Assembly: GCA_034659015.1 (NCBI GenBank)
Contig: JAYEGL010000001.1
Coordinates: 558,001 to 622,000 of the forward strand
Origin: Maricaulis sp034659015
GTDB taxonomy: Bacteria > Pseudomonadota > Alphaproteobacteria > Caulobacterales > Maricaulaceae
Reading direction: 5' to 3'
Length of the DNA stretch: 64,000 nucleotides
Part shown: one piece after another, positions 24,096-32,414 of the stretch
Layout of the letters: the number at the start of each line of letters is the position of its first letter
How positions within the stretch are numbered: position 1 is the stretch's first letter
The notes under the pieces: generated by a model
Database searches by the model: none
Told to the model about the DNA's origin: nothing
What the model saw: the letters and a program-made list of their open reading frames with translations, nothing else
Position numbers and translations under genes: made by a program

Positions 24096-26101
24096 CAGTG
24101 ATCGCCTCCGTGAGAGGTTTGGCCTGCGTGGCCACTACGGTCCGGCATGGCCGCCATGGATTCGTGTTCGCGGTGAGCGTTGTGGTCCGGCGCGGTGTCC
24201 GCCATGGCGCCGGGCTGTACCGAGACCACCTGAAACATGCCGGCATGCATGTGGTAGAGCAGGTGGCAGTGGAAGGCCCAGTCGCCCACGGCATCGGCGG
24301 TGATGTCGACCGACAGTTTCTCGCCGGGCTTCACGGTGATGGTGTGCTTGCGCGGTTTGTGGCGGTCGGCCGTGTCGCCCGTGACCACATCGAAGAACAT
24401 GCCGTGAAGGTGGATCGGGTGCGGCATCATGGTGTCATTGACCATGGTCAGCCGGACGCGTTCGCCCTCGTGGAACACGATCGGATCGACGACTTCGGAG
24501 AAACGCACCCCGTCGAAGGACCACATGTAGCGTTCCATGTTCGAGGTGAGATGGACTTCGACCTCGCGGCCGGGCGGCCGTATGTCGGGATTGGGCTCGA
24601 GGCTCTTCAGGTCGGTGTAGACGAGCACTTTGTGACCGGCGTCTTCCAGCCCCGCGCCGGGCTCGCCCAGCCGGCTGGCCGGGGCTTCGGCCAGATTGAC
24701 GACACCCGGGCCGGCCGGGTGGTCATGGCGCTGGGGTGACATTGTATCCATTGCGCCATGATCCATGGAGCCATGGTCCATCGAGTTGTGCCCCATCGCG
24801 GCGTGGTTCATGGCGTTGCGGTCCGTTTCGCCATGGTCCATCGAGCCGTGATCCATTCCACTGCCTGCGGGCATGGGCGCGGCCATCGCGCCATGGTCCA
24901 TTCCGCCGCCGCTCATGGCGCCGTGGTCCATGCCCATATCGCGCATGGTCAGTGTCGGCCGCGGCCGCAGCGGCGGCACGGGTGCCGTCATGCCCGGGCG
25001 CGGGGCCAGGGTGGCGCGGGCGAATCCCGAGCGGTCGATGCTTTCGCACATCAGGGTGAAGGCGCGGTCCGTGTCCGGCTCGACGACGACGTCATAGGTC
25101 TCCGCCGGGCCGAACTGGAATTCGCCGACCTCGACGGGTTGCACGTTCAGCCCGTCCGCCTGGACGACGGTCATGGGCAGGTCGGGGAAACGCACATTGA
25201 AGATCGTCATGGCCGAGGCGTTGATGAAACGCAGGCGCACGCGCTCGCCCGGATTGAACAGTCCCGTCCAGTTGTCCTGCGGCCCGTGTCCGTTGACCAG
25301 ATAGTCCAGCGTCGCGGCGGTGACGTCCGAGATGTCGGTCGGATTCATCCGCATCCGCCCCCACATCAACCGGTCGCGCAGCGCACGGCCCAGCCCCTGT
25401 TCCGAGGCGTCGGCGAAGAAGTCCGGTACGGTGCGCTGCTGGAAGTTGTAGGTGTCGCTCGACTTCATCAGCCGGTCGAATACCCGCTCGGGCCCTTCGA
25501 ACGTATAGTCCGACAGGACCATGACGTATTCGCGATCATAGCCGACGGGGTCGGTCCCGGCCGGGTCGATCACGATCGGGCCGTAATGGCCGAGCTGTTC
25601 CTGCAGGCCGGAATGGGAATGATACCAGTAGGTGCCGGCCTGGCGGATGGGAAAACGGTATTCGAAGGTTTCGCCGGGACGGATGCCGGGGAAGGTCACG
25701 CCGGGCACGCCGTCCATCTGGAAGGGCAGGAGGAGGCCGTGCCAGTGGATCGACGTGTCCTCGTCGAGCGTGTTGTGGACCCGGAGTATGACTTCGTCGC
25801 CCTCGCGCCAGCGCAGCAGCGGGGCGGGAAGCTGTCCATTGATCGTGATGGCGGGGCCCTGACGCCCGTCGATGCGCACACCGGACCGGCCGACGGTGAG
25901 ATCGAAGGCCTGGCCGCTCAGCGGGCGAAGGCCGCCCAGATTGGCGGCGCCCTGGCTCTGCGCCCAGGCCGGCAGCAGGCCGCCGGCGGCCACACCGCCG
26001 AGCGCGGCGGCCGAACCCAGGAAAAGACGTCGGGAAATCAAGGGCGTCACTCCATTGCGGATCCTGGCGGCGATGCCGCCCGATGACCGCGAAGTCTCCA
26101 C
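24095..26101 (-). CDS. copA: Periplasmic multicopper oxidase CopA
   Basis: A 668-residue multicopper oxidase. A Tat signal (ISRRLFLGSAAALGGVAAGG) directs folded export; the exact start could also be a GTG at 26050. Copper ligands are in IHWHGLLLP, GTYWYHSHSG, HPIHLHGMFF and HCHLLYHMHAGM, which cover type 1, 2 and 3 sites. Residues 386-454 form a Met/His-rich insert. It oxidises or sequesters Cu(I) in the periplasm. It stands upstream of copB and downstream of the esterase gene on the same strand. No copper regulator such as CopRS or CueR is in the window. Confidence 0.95.
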   Translation of the reverse strand: METSRSSGGIAARIRNGVTPLISRRLFLGSAAALGGVAAGGLLPAWAQSQGAANLGGLRPLSGQAFDLTVGRSGVRIDGRQGPAITINGQLPAPLLRWREGDEVILRVHNTLDEDTSIHWHGLLLPFQMDGVPGVTFPGIRPGETFEYRFPIRQAGTYWYHSHSGLQEQLGHYGPIVIDPAGTDPVGYDREYVMVLSDYTFEGPERVFDRLMKSSDTYNFQQRTVPDFFADASEQGLGRALRDRLMWGRMRMNPTDISDVTAATLDYLVNGHGPQDNWTGLFNPGERVRLRFINASAMTIFNVRFPDLPMTVVQADGLNVQPVEVGEFQFGPAETYDVVVEPDTDRAFTLMCESIDRSGFARATLAPRPGMTAPVPPLRPRPTLTMRDMGMDHGAMSGGGMDHGAMAAPMPAGSGMDHGSMDHGETDRNAMNHAAMGHNSMDHGSMDHGAMDTMSPQRHDHPAGPGVVNLAEAPASRLGEPGAGLEDAGHKVLVYTDLKSLEPNPDIRPPGREVEVHLTSNMERYMWSFDGVRFSEVVDPIVFHEGERVRLTMVNDTMMPHPIHLHGMFFDVVTGDTADRHKPRKHTITVKPGEKLSVDITADAVGDWAFHCHLLYHMHAGMFQVVSVQPGAMADTAPDHNAHREHESMAAMPDRSGHAGQTSHGGDH
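24740..24946 (-). repeat. MDHG-type coding repeat inside copA
   Basis: This stretch encodes about 69 residues dominated by repeats of the type MDHGAM, MDHGSM, MNHAAM and MGHNSM. Met and His side chains bind Cu(I) and Cu(II). The DNA shows repeated CCATGGTCCAT-type blocks on the plus strand, so the copy number can vary by slippage. Confidence 0.85.
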
Positions 26102-26167
26102 CTTCCCCTTGGTGGAAGGTCAAGCACGAGCATCGGCATTCGTGCAGTGGAGAGGCGAGACCCCGGT

Positions 26168-28111
26168 CTAGTCTTCCCGGGCGCCGGAAACCTCGATTTC
26201 GAAGGGGCCGACAGGATAGCCGGTGGCGTCGTATAGATTGCAGACCGGCGCATCGGCCCAGCAGAAACGGACCCGGCCGGCTTCGTCCCCGGGCGCGAGA
26301 CGGACGGTGTCGTTGTCCAGGCTGGCCGTATCGGCATAGCGGCAATCGCCGCCCGGTGTGCACAGCTGGAAGGCGGCGGGCCGGTCGTCGCCGATCACCG
26401 CCAGGCCGCCGCCGGTCTCGCCGAAGCGGATGCGAATGCTGTCGCCGTCGCGCGTTGCGGAAAGCGGGGCGGGACCGGACGGCGCAATGTCCGCGCCGAA
26501 GACCAGGCTGCGCGCCGCCCGGGCGGCGCGGCGGCCGACGGCCTGCTTGTTGGGTGGATGGATGTCGAAGCGGTCGCCGATATCGATGGTGACGACCAGG
26601 GCCGTCTCCGGATCTCCGGCCGCGACGCGGCGCTGGGCCTCGCGAATGCGGGCCCAGCCCGACGGCGCCGGCGCGCTCTGCAGCGCACCGAAGCCGGGCA
26701 GTTGCACGATCAGCACGGGCAGTCCGGCGCCGAACTGGTCGCGCCATCCGTCCAGCAGCGTTTCCAGAAGGGGCCGGTAGGCCTCCGCGCGGTCCGCGTT
26801 CGACTCCCCCTGATACCAGAGCGCGCCGCGCAGCCCGATCGGGCCGAGGGGTGCGATCATCGCATTGTGCAGGCCGGTGAGACCGGAGACCGATTCCCAT
26901 GGCGCGCGGGGCGGGGTACCGGCCCCGGCCGGGACCACACGATAGTGCCAGCCGGTTTCCAGGGCCGCATCCGGTGCGTCCTCGAAGGCGATGCGCAGGC
27001 TTCCGGCGGGCCCGGTCATCCCGCCGGCGCCCCAGCCATTGAGCGCATTGACGGTGATTGTGTTCTCGCCGGCCTGCAGAAGACGGGGCGGAACGGTGTA
27101 GCGGCGCGGTTCCGACCAGCTCGACGTCGAGCCGAGGAAGCGGCCATTGACCCAGCTCGCGTCGATCTCGTCGACAATGCCGATCTCCAGCCGCGCCGGA
27201 CTGGCGGCCTGCTCCGCCGTCAGCTCCACCGTGGTGCGATACCAGACCATGCCCAGATGGCCGCGGATCTGCGGATCGTCCCAGCTCTGCCAGTCGGTGA
27301 GGGCGGGCACCGGCCGCCAGTCCCCGCCGGGATCCCGCCAGGGCTCGTTACCCTGCGTGCCACGCCACCACGCTTCCCAGCTCTCCCCGAAGCCCGCCTG
27401 GGCGGCGGCCGGATCAGCGGCATGGCGCTCGACCAGATCGAGGGCATTGTCGAAACCGCCCAGCGCGCGGAGCCGCTCGGCGCCGATCCAGGCCTCGATC
27501 TGCGAGCCGCCCCAGGAGGCGTCGATCAGGCCCATGGGCACCGGCTCGCTCTCCTGCAGGGTGCGGGCAAAGAAATAGCAGACGGCCGAGAAGTCGGCGA
27601 CCGTTTCCGGGGTCACCGCGCGCCAGTCCGCCGCATTCGGCAGGCGCGCCTGCGGCCGCGGGCGGCTGGTTTGCGGGATCGTCAGCAGCCGGATGGTCTC
27701 ATTGCGCGCCGCGGGTATCTCGCTGTGCGGATTCAGCGCGCGCGAGACCGGGTATTCCATGTTGGACTGACCCGAACACAGCCAGACGTCGCCGACGAGC
27801 ACGTCGGACAGTGTCTGCGTCTCGCCGCTCGCGGTTTCGATGGTCATGTCGAAGGGGCCGCCGGCTGCGTGCGCCGGCAGCGCGGCCTGCCAGGCCCCTT
27901 CCGGGCCGGCCCGGGTCACGCTTTCGTGGCCATCGAAACGGATCGCGACGGTTTCGCCGGGACGGGCATGGCCGCGAAGACGAACCGGTTCGCCGCGCTG
28001 CAGCACCATGTGATCGCCGAAGGGGCCATCCAGAAGCGTCGCCGGTTCCAGAGCGATGGTGGCGCCTGTCGAAAGCGCGACAAGAAGGGCGGTGGCAAGC
28101 AGGCGCGGCAT
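26168..28111 (-). CDS. SIAE-like acetylesterase (acetylxylan esterase candidate)
   Basis: A 647-residue exported SGNH hydrolase of the sialate-O-acetylesterase-like group. The signal peptide is LLATALLVALSTGATIAL. The nucleophile is the Ser in WLCSGQSNMEYPVS; LIDASWGGSQIEAWIG and GALWYQGESNADRAEAY are further family motifs. Such proteins in xylan loci (family CE20) remove acetyl groups from xylose units that carry methylglucuronic acid. Here GH115, GH43 and GH3 xylan enzymes lie within 20 kb, which supports that role over sialic acid. The ATG at 28111 is chosen for the signal peptide; the frame is open to 28333 but that is inside kdgK. The gene follows kdgK by 19 nt. Confidence 0.85.
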   Translation of the reverse strand: MPRLLATALLVALSTGATIALEPATLLDGPFGDHMVLQRGEPVRLRGHARPGETVAIRFDGHESVTRAGPEGAWQAALPAHAAGGPFDMTIETASGETQTLSDVLVGDVWLCSGQSNMEYPVSRALNPHSEIPAARNETIRLLTIPQTSRPRPQARLPNAADWRAVTPETVADFSAVCYFFARTLQESEPVPMGLIDASWGGSQIEAWIGAERLRALGGFDNALDLVERHAADPAAAQAGFGESWEAWWRGTQGNEPWRDPGGDWRPVPALTDWQSWDDPQIRGHLGMVWYRTTVELTAEQAASPARLEIGIVDEIDASWVNGRFLGSTSSWSEPRRYTVPPRLLQAGENTITVNALNGWGAGGMTGPAGSLRIAFEDAPDAALETGWHYRVVPAGAGTPPRAPWESVSGLTGLHNAMIAPLGPIGLRGALWYQGESNADRAEAYRPLLETLLDGWRDQFGAGLPVLIVQLPGFGALQSAPAPSGWARIREAQRRVAAGDPETALVVTIDIGDRFDIHPPNKQAVGRRAARAARSLVFGADIAPSGPAPLSATRDGDSIRIRFGETGGGLAVIGDDRPAAFQLCTPGGDCRYADTASLDNDTVRLAPGDEAGRVRFCWADAPVCNLYDATGYPVGPFEIEVSGARED

Positions 28112-28130
28112 GAGCGGTCTCCGGGGCGGG

Positions 28131-29120
28131 TCAGGCTGTGGCGTACGGGCCGGGCATGGCCCCGGCCGGGATGATGGCGCCGGGATGGGCGACGACCGCG
28201 TGCGCCAGGGCATGACCGCGGGCGGCGGCGGCCGGCAGGCCGGCATCCTGGACGAGGGCGGCCAGAAGGCCGGCGTTGAAGCCGTCGCCGGCGCCCGTCG
28301 TATCGACCACGCGGTCCGTCGGCTCGGCCGCAATGTGGCGGACAGGCGCGCCGGCCTCGGCGATACGGCATCCGGCCGCGCCGTCCTTGAGAATGACGCG
28401 TCCGGCCCCCGCCTTCAGCCAGCGTGCGATGTGCGTGTCGGCGTCTGCGGGGCCGAACAGCCTGTCCTCGTCCTCCCGGGACGGCAGGACGAGATCGATA
28501 TCGGGGGCGAGGTCCAGGAAGAGCGATCGCGCCAGGGCGGGGTCCGGCCATCCGGCGGGCCGGAAATTGGGATCGAAGGCGACCCGGCCGCCCCTCTGCC
28601 GCACGGTCCGGGCCATGCCGAACAGCCGCGCGCGGCCGTGTTCCGGCAGGATGGAGAGCGTAATGCCCGAGAAGTAGAGCCAGTCGGCCGTTTCCGCCGC
28701 CGCGGCGACCCCGTCGGCACCGGGCAGGTCGAACAGGGCGCGCGCGGCGGAGTTGTCCCGCCAGTAGTGGAAGCTGCGCTCGCCGTCCGGTGCCGTCCGG
28801 ATCGCGTAGAGTCCGGGCAGGCGGTCGGGATGACGCAGCACCAGCCGGGTATCGAGGCCTTCGGCCTCCCACCGCTCGAGCATGGCATCGGAATAGGGAT
28901 CGCTACCCAGTGCCGTGGCGAACGCAACGGATTGGCCGAGACGGGCGAGATAGAGGGCCGTGTTGAATGTATCGCCGCCCTGGGCCAGCCGAGCCGGCAT
29001 GCCCGGCGCGTTGGCGCCGGACAGTTCCAGCATGGCCTCGCCGACAATGAGGATTCGGGCGCGCTGCGGTGCCTTGTCCGGAGGCTTTCCGGTGATGGTA
29101 TTGCCAGTGTGCTGAAGCAT
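28131..29120 (-). CDS. kdgK: 2-dehydro-3-deoxygluconokinase, PfkB family
   Basis: A 329-residue ribokinase/PfkB-family sugar kinase. ILIVGEAMLELSG is the N-terminal strand. The PfkB signature with catalytic Asp is DTTGAGDGFNAGLLA near residue 255. QGGDTFNTALYLARLGQSVA and the lid FHYWRDNSAARALFD match KDG kinases. It phosphorylates 2-keto-3-deoxygluconate to KDPG, which the Eda enzyme encoded at 58519 splits. KDG would come from glucuronate released by GH115, though the isomerase and dehydratase steps are not in the window. It is divergent from the LacI gene at 29241. Confidence 0.9.
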   Translation of the reverse strand: MLQHTGNTITGKPPDKAPQRARILIVGEAMLELSGANAPGMPARLAQGGDTFNTALYLARLGQSVAFATALGSDPYSDAMLERWEAEGLDTRLVLRHPDRLPGLYAIRTAPDGERSFHYWRDNSAARALFDLPGADGVAAAAETADWLYFSGITLSILPEHGRARLFGMARTVRQRGGRVAFDPNFRPAGWPDPALARSLFLDLAPDIDLVLPSREDEDRLFGPADADTHIARWLKAGAGRVILKDGAAGCRIAEAGAPVRHIAAEPTDRVVDTTGAGDGFNAGLLAALVQDAGLPAAAARGHALAHAVVAHPGAIIPAGAMPGPYATA

Positions 29121-29149
29121 TTGATCTTTACCGGTCCGGCACCCCAATC

Positions 29150-29160
29150 TTGTCCGACAA
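29150..29160. promoter_or_regulatory. GntR/FadR-type operator candidate
   Basis: TTGTCCGACAA is a perfect 11-nt palindrome of the T-x-GT-N3-AC-x-A form used by FadR-subfamily GntR regulators. It lies between divergent kdgK and lacI. Partly matching sequences stand before xylD (36742) and before the GH3 gene (37723). The GntR encoded at 36829 is the obvious binder. Confidence 0.45.
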
Positions 29161-29240
29161 TTGATTGGCGTGGCCGGTGCGGTCTGTCAATGTCGTCCGG
29201 TTCCGGGTGCGATGTTGACGCATCGCGGGAACGGCCAATC

Positions 29241-30326
29241 ATGGGCCAGGTCGGCGCGGGGAGAAAAACGGGCTTGAGCACGCGCAAGAAGAGCAAGGGA
29301 GCGGTGACCATGGAGGAGGTCGCCCGGCATGCCGGCGTGTCCGTCATGACCGTGTCCCGTGTGATGAACAATGTCGTGGGCGTGAAAACGTCGACGCGCG
29401 ATGTCGTCATGCGTTCGGTCAAGGAGCTCGGCTATTCACCGAATGCGGCTGCGCGGAGCCTGGCACGCCATGGCTCCGGCCGGGTCGGCCTGCTCTATTC
29501 CAACCCGTCCGCCGGCTATCTCTCGGAAATCCTGGTCGGCGCGCTCGACGAGGCCCAGCGCTCCGGTGCGCTGCTCGTGATCGAGAAGTGCGACCTGTCG
29601 CTGGAAAGCGAAAAGGCGGCCATCGACCGGCTTGTCTCCGGCGGCGTGGCCGGCGTGATCCTGCCGGCGCCCCATGCCGACAGTCAGGCGGCGATCGCCG
29701 AGCTTCACGAACATGGCGTGATTGCCGTGGCCGTGGGGACCGGCCGCATGCGGCCGGACGCCAATGTGGTGCGCATGGACGACTTCGCCGCCAGCGCCGA
29801 GATGACCCGTTATCTGCTCGATCTCGGCCACCGCCGGATCGGTTTCGTGAAGGGGGCGGTCAACCAGACGGTCTCGATGCAGCGCCTGCTCGGTTTCGAA
29901 ACCGAGATACGTCGCGCCGATCCACCCGCCACGATGCTCGTGGAGCAGGGCAATTTCACCTATCGCTCGGGGTTTCAGGCGGCCGAGCGCATGCTGTCTG
30001 ATCGTGAGCCGCCGACGGCCGTCTTCGCCAGTAATGACGATATGGCGGCCGGCGTGATGGCGGCGGCCCACCGGCGGGGTCTGGATGTGCCCGGCGATCT
30101 CAGCGTGACCGGCTTCGACGACACGCATATCGCAACCGCGGTCTGGCCCGAACTGACCACCGTGCGCCAGCCGGTGGCGCGCATGGCGGAATCCGCCCTG
30201 CGCATCGTGCTGGACGAGTCGCGCTCCGGCCGCGACCGCGCCAAGGACGGCGCACCGGTCGACCGTCTCCTGCCGCATGAACTCGTGCTCCGGGCTTCGT
30301 CCGGTTCGGCGCCGGCACGGAAATAA
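29241..30326 (+). CDS. LacI-family regulator of the xylose/xylan genes
   Basis: A 361-residue LacI/GalR repressor. The N-terminal HTH is TMEEVARHAGVSVMTVSRVM followed by the hinge region, then a periplasmic-binding-protein-like sensor domain ending LPHELVLRAS. The ATG at 29241 is reported; an in-frame TTG at 29274 has a better-placed GGGGAG and may be the true start. The frame opens far upstream but that is antisense to kdgK. The gene lies just before xylX, whose promoter carries two palindromes. By analogy to Caulobacter XylR it probably represses the xylose operon until xylose or a product binds. Confidence 0.88.
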   Translation: MGQVGAGRKTGLSTRKKSKGAVTMEEVARHAGVSVMTVSRVMNNVVGVKTSTRDVVMRSVKELGYSPNAAARSLARHGSGRVGLLYSNPSAGYLSEILVGALDEAQRSGALLVIEKCDLSLESEKAAIDRLVSGGVAGVILPAPHADSQAAIAELHEHGVIAVAVGTGRMRPDANVVRMDDFAASAEMTRYLLDLGHRRIGFVKGAVNQTVSMQRLLGFETEIRRADPPATMLVEQGNFTYRSGFQAAERMLSDREPPTAVFASNDDMAAGVMAAAHRRGLDVPGDLSVTGFDDTHIATAVWPELTTVRQPVARMAESALRIVLDESRSGRDRAKDGAPVDRLLPHELVLRASSGSAPARK

Positions 30327-30360
30327 CTCCGACTTTTTCCCGAAATCTTTCAGCGACCGC

Positions 30361-30389
30361 TTGACAGCCAACGTTGTCACTTTGATGTT
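30361..30389 (+). promoter_or_regulatory. xylX promoter
   Basis: A consensus -35 TTGACA at 30361-30366 is followed after 17 nt by GATGTT (30384-30389) as -10. The start of transcription would fall near 30396, giving a leader of about 50 nt before the xylX ATG at 30445. Two LacI-type palindromes overlap the spacer and the -10/+1 region. Confidence 0.6.
30366..30379. promoter_or_regulatory. LacI-type operator, TGACAACGTTGTCA class
   Basis: AGCCAACGTTGTCA matches 12 of 14 positions of the palindrome shared with 54631 and 54817, and includes the perfect core CAACGTTG. It sits between the -35 and -10 of the xylX promoter, where binding would block RNA polymerase. Confidence 0.5.
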
Positions 30390-30399
30390 AGCGCTATTA
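30386..30399. promoter_or_regulatory. LacI-type operator, TGTTAGCGCTAACA class
   Basis: TGTTAGCGCTATTA has the perfect core TAGCGCTA and 12 of 14 matches to a symmetric TGTTAGCGCTAACA. It covers the -10 and start of the xylX promoter. A second site with the same core is in the TonB receptor promoter at 45171. Confidence 0.55.
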
Positions 30400-30444
30400 A
30401 AAAACGCCGTAAACGGCGGATCGCGACATGTCGCGGGGGGAGGA

Positions 30445-31611
30445 ATGACGGATCTGACAGGCAGTCTGGCTGCGGACTGGCAAAGCGCCCTCATGCTGGG
30501 GCGGGTTGCCCTGCCCGAAGGGCCCACCCCGGTCCTGGTCAGGGAAGGCCGCATGTACGATATCTCGGCTTTCGCGCCGACGGTCGCGGATGCGGTCGCG
30601 CGGCGCGATGCGCTGAGCGGTTTTACCGGTCGCGATCTGGGCCGGCTCGACACGCTCGACGTCTTCAGCGTCTGGGCCGGGACTGCGCCTTCCAATGCGC
30701 TGAAACTTCTCGCCCCGGTGGACCTGCAATGCGTCAAGGCGTCCGGCGTGACCTTTGCCGTCTCCGCCATCGAACGGGTCATCGAGGAACGCGCCCAGGG
30801 TCATGCTGCCCGCGCTCGCGACATCCGCGATGCGCTGAAGGACAAGGTCGGAACAGACCTCTCGGCCGTCGAGCCGGGGTCCGACGCGGCGGCCAGCCTC
30901 AAGGCGGCGCTGTCCAGGGAGGGATTGTGGTCGCAATACCTGGAAGTCGCCATCGGCCCGGATGCGGAAATCTTCACCAAGGCTCCGCCGCTGGCGGCTG
31001 TGGGCTGGGGCGACCATGTCGGCGTTCGCGCGGACTCCCGCTGGAACAATCCCGAACCCGAGATCGTGCTCGTCTGCGATGCCGCCGGCGAGGTGGCCGG
31101 CGCGACGCTGGGCAATGACGTCAATCTGCGCGACTTCGAGGGCCGTTCGGCCCTCCTCCTGGGCAAGGCCAAGGACAATAACGCGTCCTGCGCGCTGGGG
31201 CCGTTCATCCGCCTGTTCGACGAGAATTTCACCATCGATGACATTCGCAAGGCCCGTGTATCGCTCGAGGTCGAGGGCGAAGACGGATACCGGCTGACCG
31301 GGGAAAGCTCGATGGACCAGATCAGCCGGGATCCGCTGGAACTGGTGCGCCAGACCATCGGCCGCAACCACCAGTATCCCGATGGCTTCGCCCTGATGCT
31401 GGGGACCATGTTCGCCCCCGTCGAGGATCGCGACACGCCGGGCCTCGGCTTTACCCACAAGCCCGGCGACCGCGTCCGCGTGAGCAGCGAGCGTCTGGGT
31501 ACGCTGGAAAACGTCGTGACGACCTGCGACCAGGCGCCGCCCTGGACGCTGGGGATCGGAGAGTTGATGCGCAATCTGTCCGGGCGCGGCCTGCTGGGGG
31601 TGGCGTCATGA
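30445..31611 (+). CDS. xylX: 2-keto-3-deoxy-D-xylonate dehydratase (FAH family)
   Basis: A 388-residue fumarylacetoacetate-hydrolase-fold protein. It closely resembles Caulobacter XylX, which dehydrates 2-keto-3-deoxyxylonate to alpha-ketoglutarate semialdehyde in the Weimberg pathway. The core GNDVNLRDFEGRSALLLGKA contains the acidic metal ligands, followed by KDNNASCALGPFIRLFD. The ATG at 30445 has a very strong GGGGGGAGGA site; the upstream in-frame extension is rejected. The stop overlaps the xylB start by 4 nt. It is the first gene of xylX-xylB-xylE-xylC. The semialdehyde dehydrogenase gene that usually follows xylX in Caulobacter is missing here. Confidence 0.9.
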   Translation: MTDLTGSLAADWQSALMLGRVALPEGPTPVLVREGRMYDISAFAPTVADAVARRDALSGFTGRDLGRLDTLDVFSVWAGTAPSNALKLLAPVDLQCVKASGVTFAVSAIERVIEERAQGHAARARDIRDALKDKVGTDLSAVEPGSDAAASLKAALSREGLWSQYLEVAIGPDAEIFTKAPPLAAVGWGDHVGVRADSRWNNPEPEIVLVCDAAGEVAGATLGNDVNLRDFEGRSALLLGKAKDNNASCALGPFIRLFDENFTIDDIRKARVSLEVEGEDGYRLTGESSMDQISRDPLELVRQTIGRNHQYPDGFALMLGTMFAPVEDRDTPGLGFTHKPGDRVRVSSERLGTLENVVTTCDQAPPWTLGIGELMRNLSGRGLLGVAS

Positions 31612-32366
31612 GCAATGCCGTCTATCCCAGCCTGAAGGATCGTGTGGTGATCGTGACCGGCGGCGGGTCCGGCATCGGCGCCGGCCTGACCGAAGGCTTC
31701 GCCCGCCAGGGTGCCCGGGTTGCCTTTCTCGATATTGCCGGGGATGCGGGCCGCGCGATGGAAGAGGCCCTGTCCGGCCTCGATCCGGCGCCCGTCTTCT
31801 ATCGTTGCGACCTCACCGACCTGGATGCGCTCAAGACCACGATCGAACGCATACGCAGCGAGATCGGGCCGGTCGACGTGCTGGTCAACAACGCCGCGAA
31901 CGACGACCGCCATGCCATCGGGGATGTGACGCCGGACTACTGGGACAACCGCATGGCGGTGAATTTGCGCCATCAGTTCTTCGCCACCCAGGGGGTGATC
32001 GAGGACATGCGAAAACGCGGTCGCGGTTCGGTGATCAATCTGGGGTCGATTTCCTGGCATCTCGCCATTCCCGACCTTTCGCTCTACGAGACGGCCAAAG
32101 CCGCGATCGAAGGCATGACGCGTGCCATGGCACGCGAGCTCGGGCCCGACGGAATCCGGGTGAATTGCATCATACCGGGCAACGTCAAAACACCCCGTCA
32201 GGAGAAGTGGTACACGCCGGAAGGCGAGGCAGAAATCGTCGCGGCGCAATGCGTGAAGGTCCGCATCGAGCCGAAGGACATTCTCGCCATGGCCCTCTTC
32301 CTGGCGTCGGACGATGCGCGCGCGTGCACGGGGCACGGATATTTCGTCGATGCCGGCTGGCGATAG
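31608..32366 (+). CDS. xylB: D-xylose 1-dehydrogenase (SDR family)
   Basis: A 252-residue short-chain dehydrogenase that oxidises D-xylose to xylonolactone with NAD. The cofactor motif is TGGGSGIGAG, the active site Ser is in LGSISWHLAI, and the Tyr-x3-Lys is in YETAKAAIEGMTRAMAREL. NVKTPRQEKWYTPEGEA is a stretch I recall as conserved in Caulobacter XylB. The product ends TGHGYFVDAGWR, likewise typical. Start and xylX stop overlap as ATGA. The name follows Caulobacter use and must not be confused with E. coli xylulokinase XylB. Confidence 0.93.
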   Translation: MSNAVYPSLKDRVVIVTGGGSGIGAGLTEGFARQGARVAFLDIAGDAGRAMEEALSGLDPAPVFYRCDLTDLDALKTTIERIRSEIGPVDVLVNNAANDDRHAIGDVTPDYWDNRMAVNLRHQFFATQGVIEDMRKRGRGSVINLGSISWHLAIPDLSLYETAKAAIEGMTRAMARELGPDGIRVNCIIPGNVKTPRQEKWYTPEGEAEIVAAQCVKVRIEPKDILAMALFLASDDARACTGHGYFVDAGWR

Positions 32367-32414
32367 CCGGCGTCGCATGGGGAGGCCGAAAGAGTCTCCG
32401 GGGAGGAAAGAGCA

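Noticed and set aside
28056..29240. N-terminal extension of the LacI frame
   Set aside because: It runs antisense through kdgK; LacI proteins begin with the HTH, which starts after 29241.
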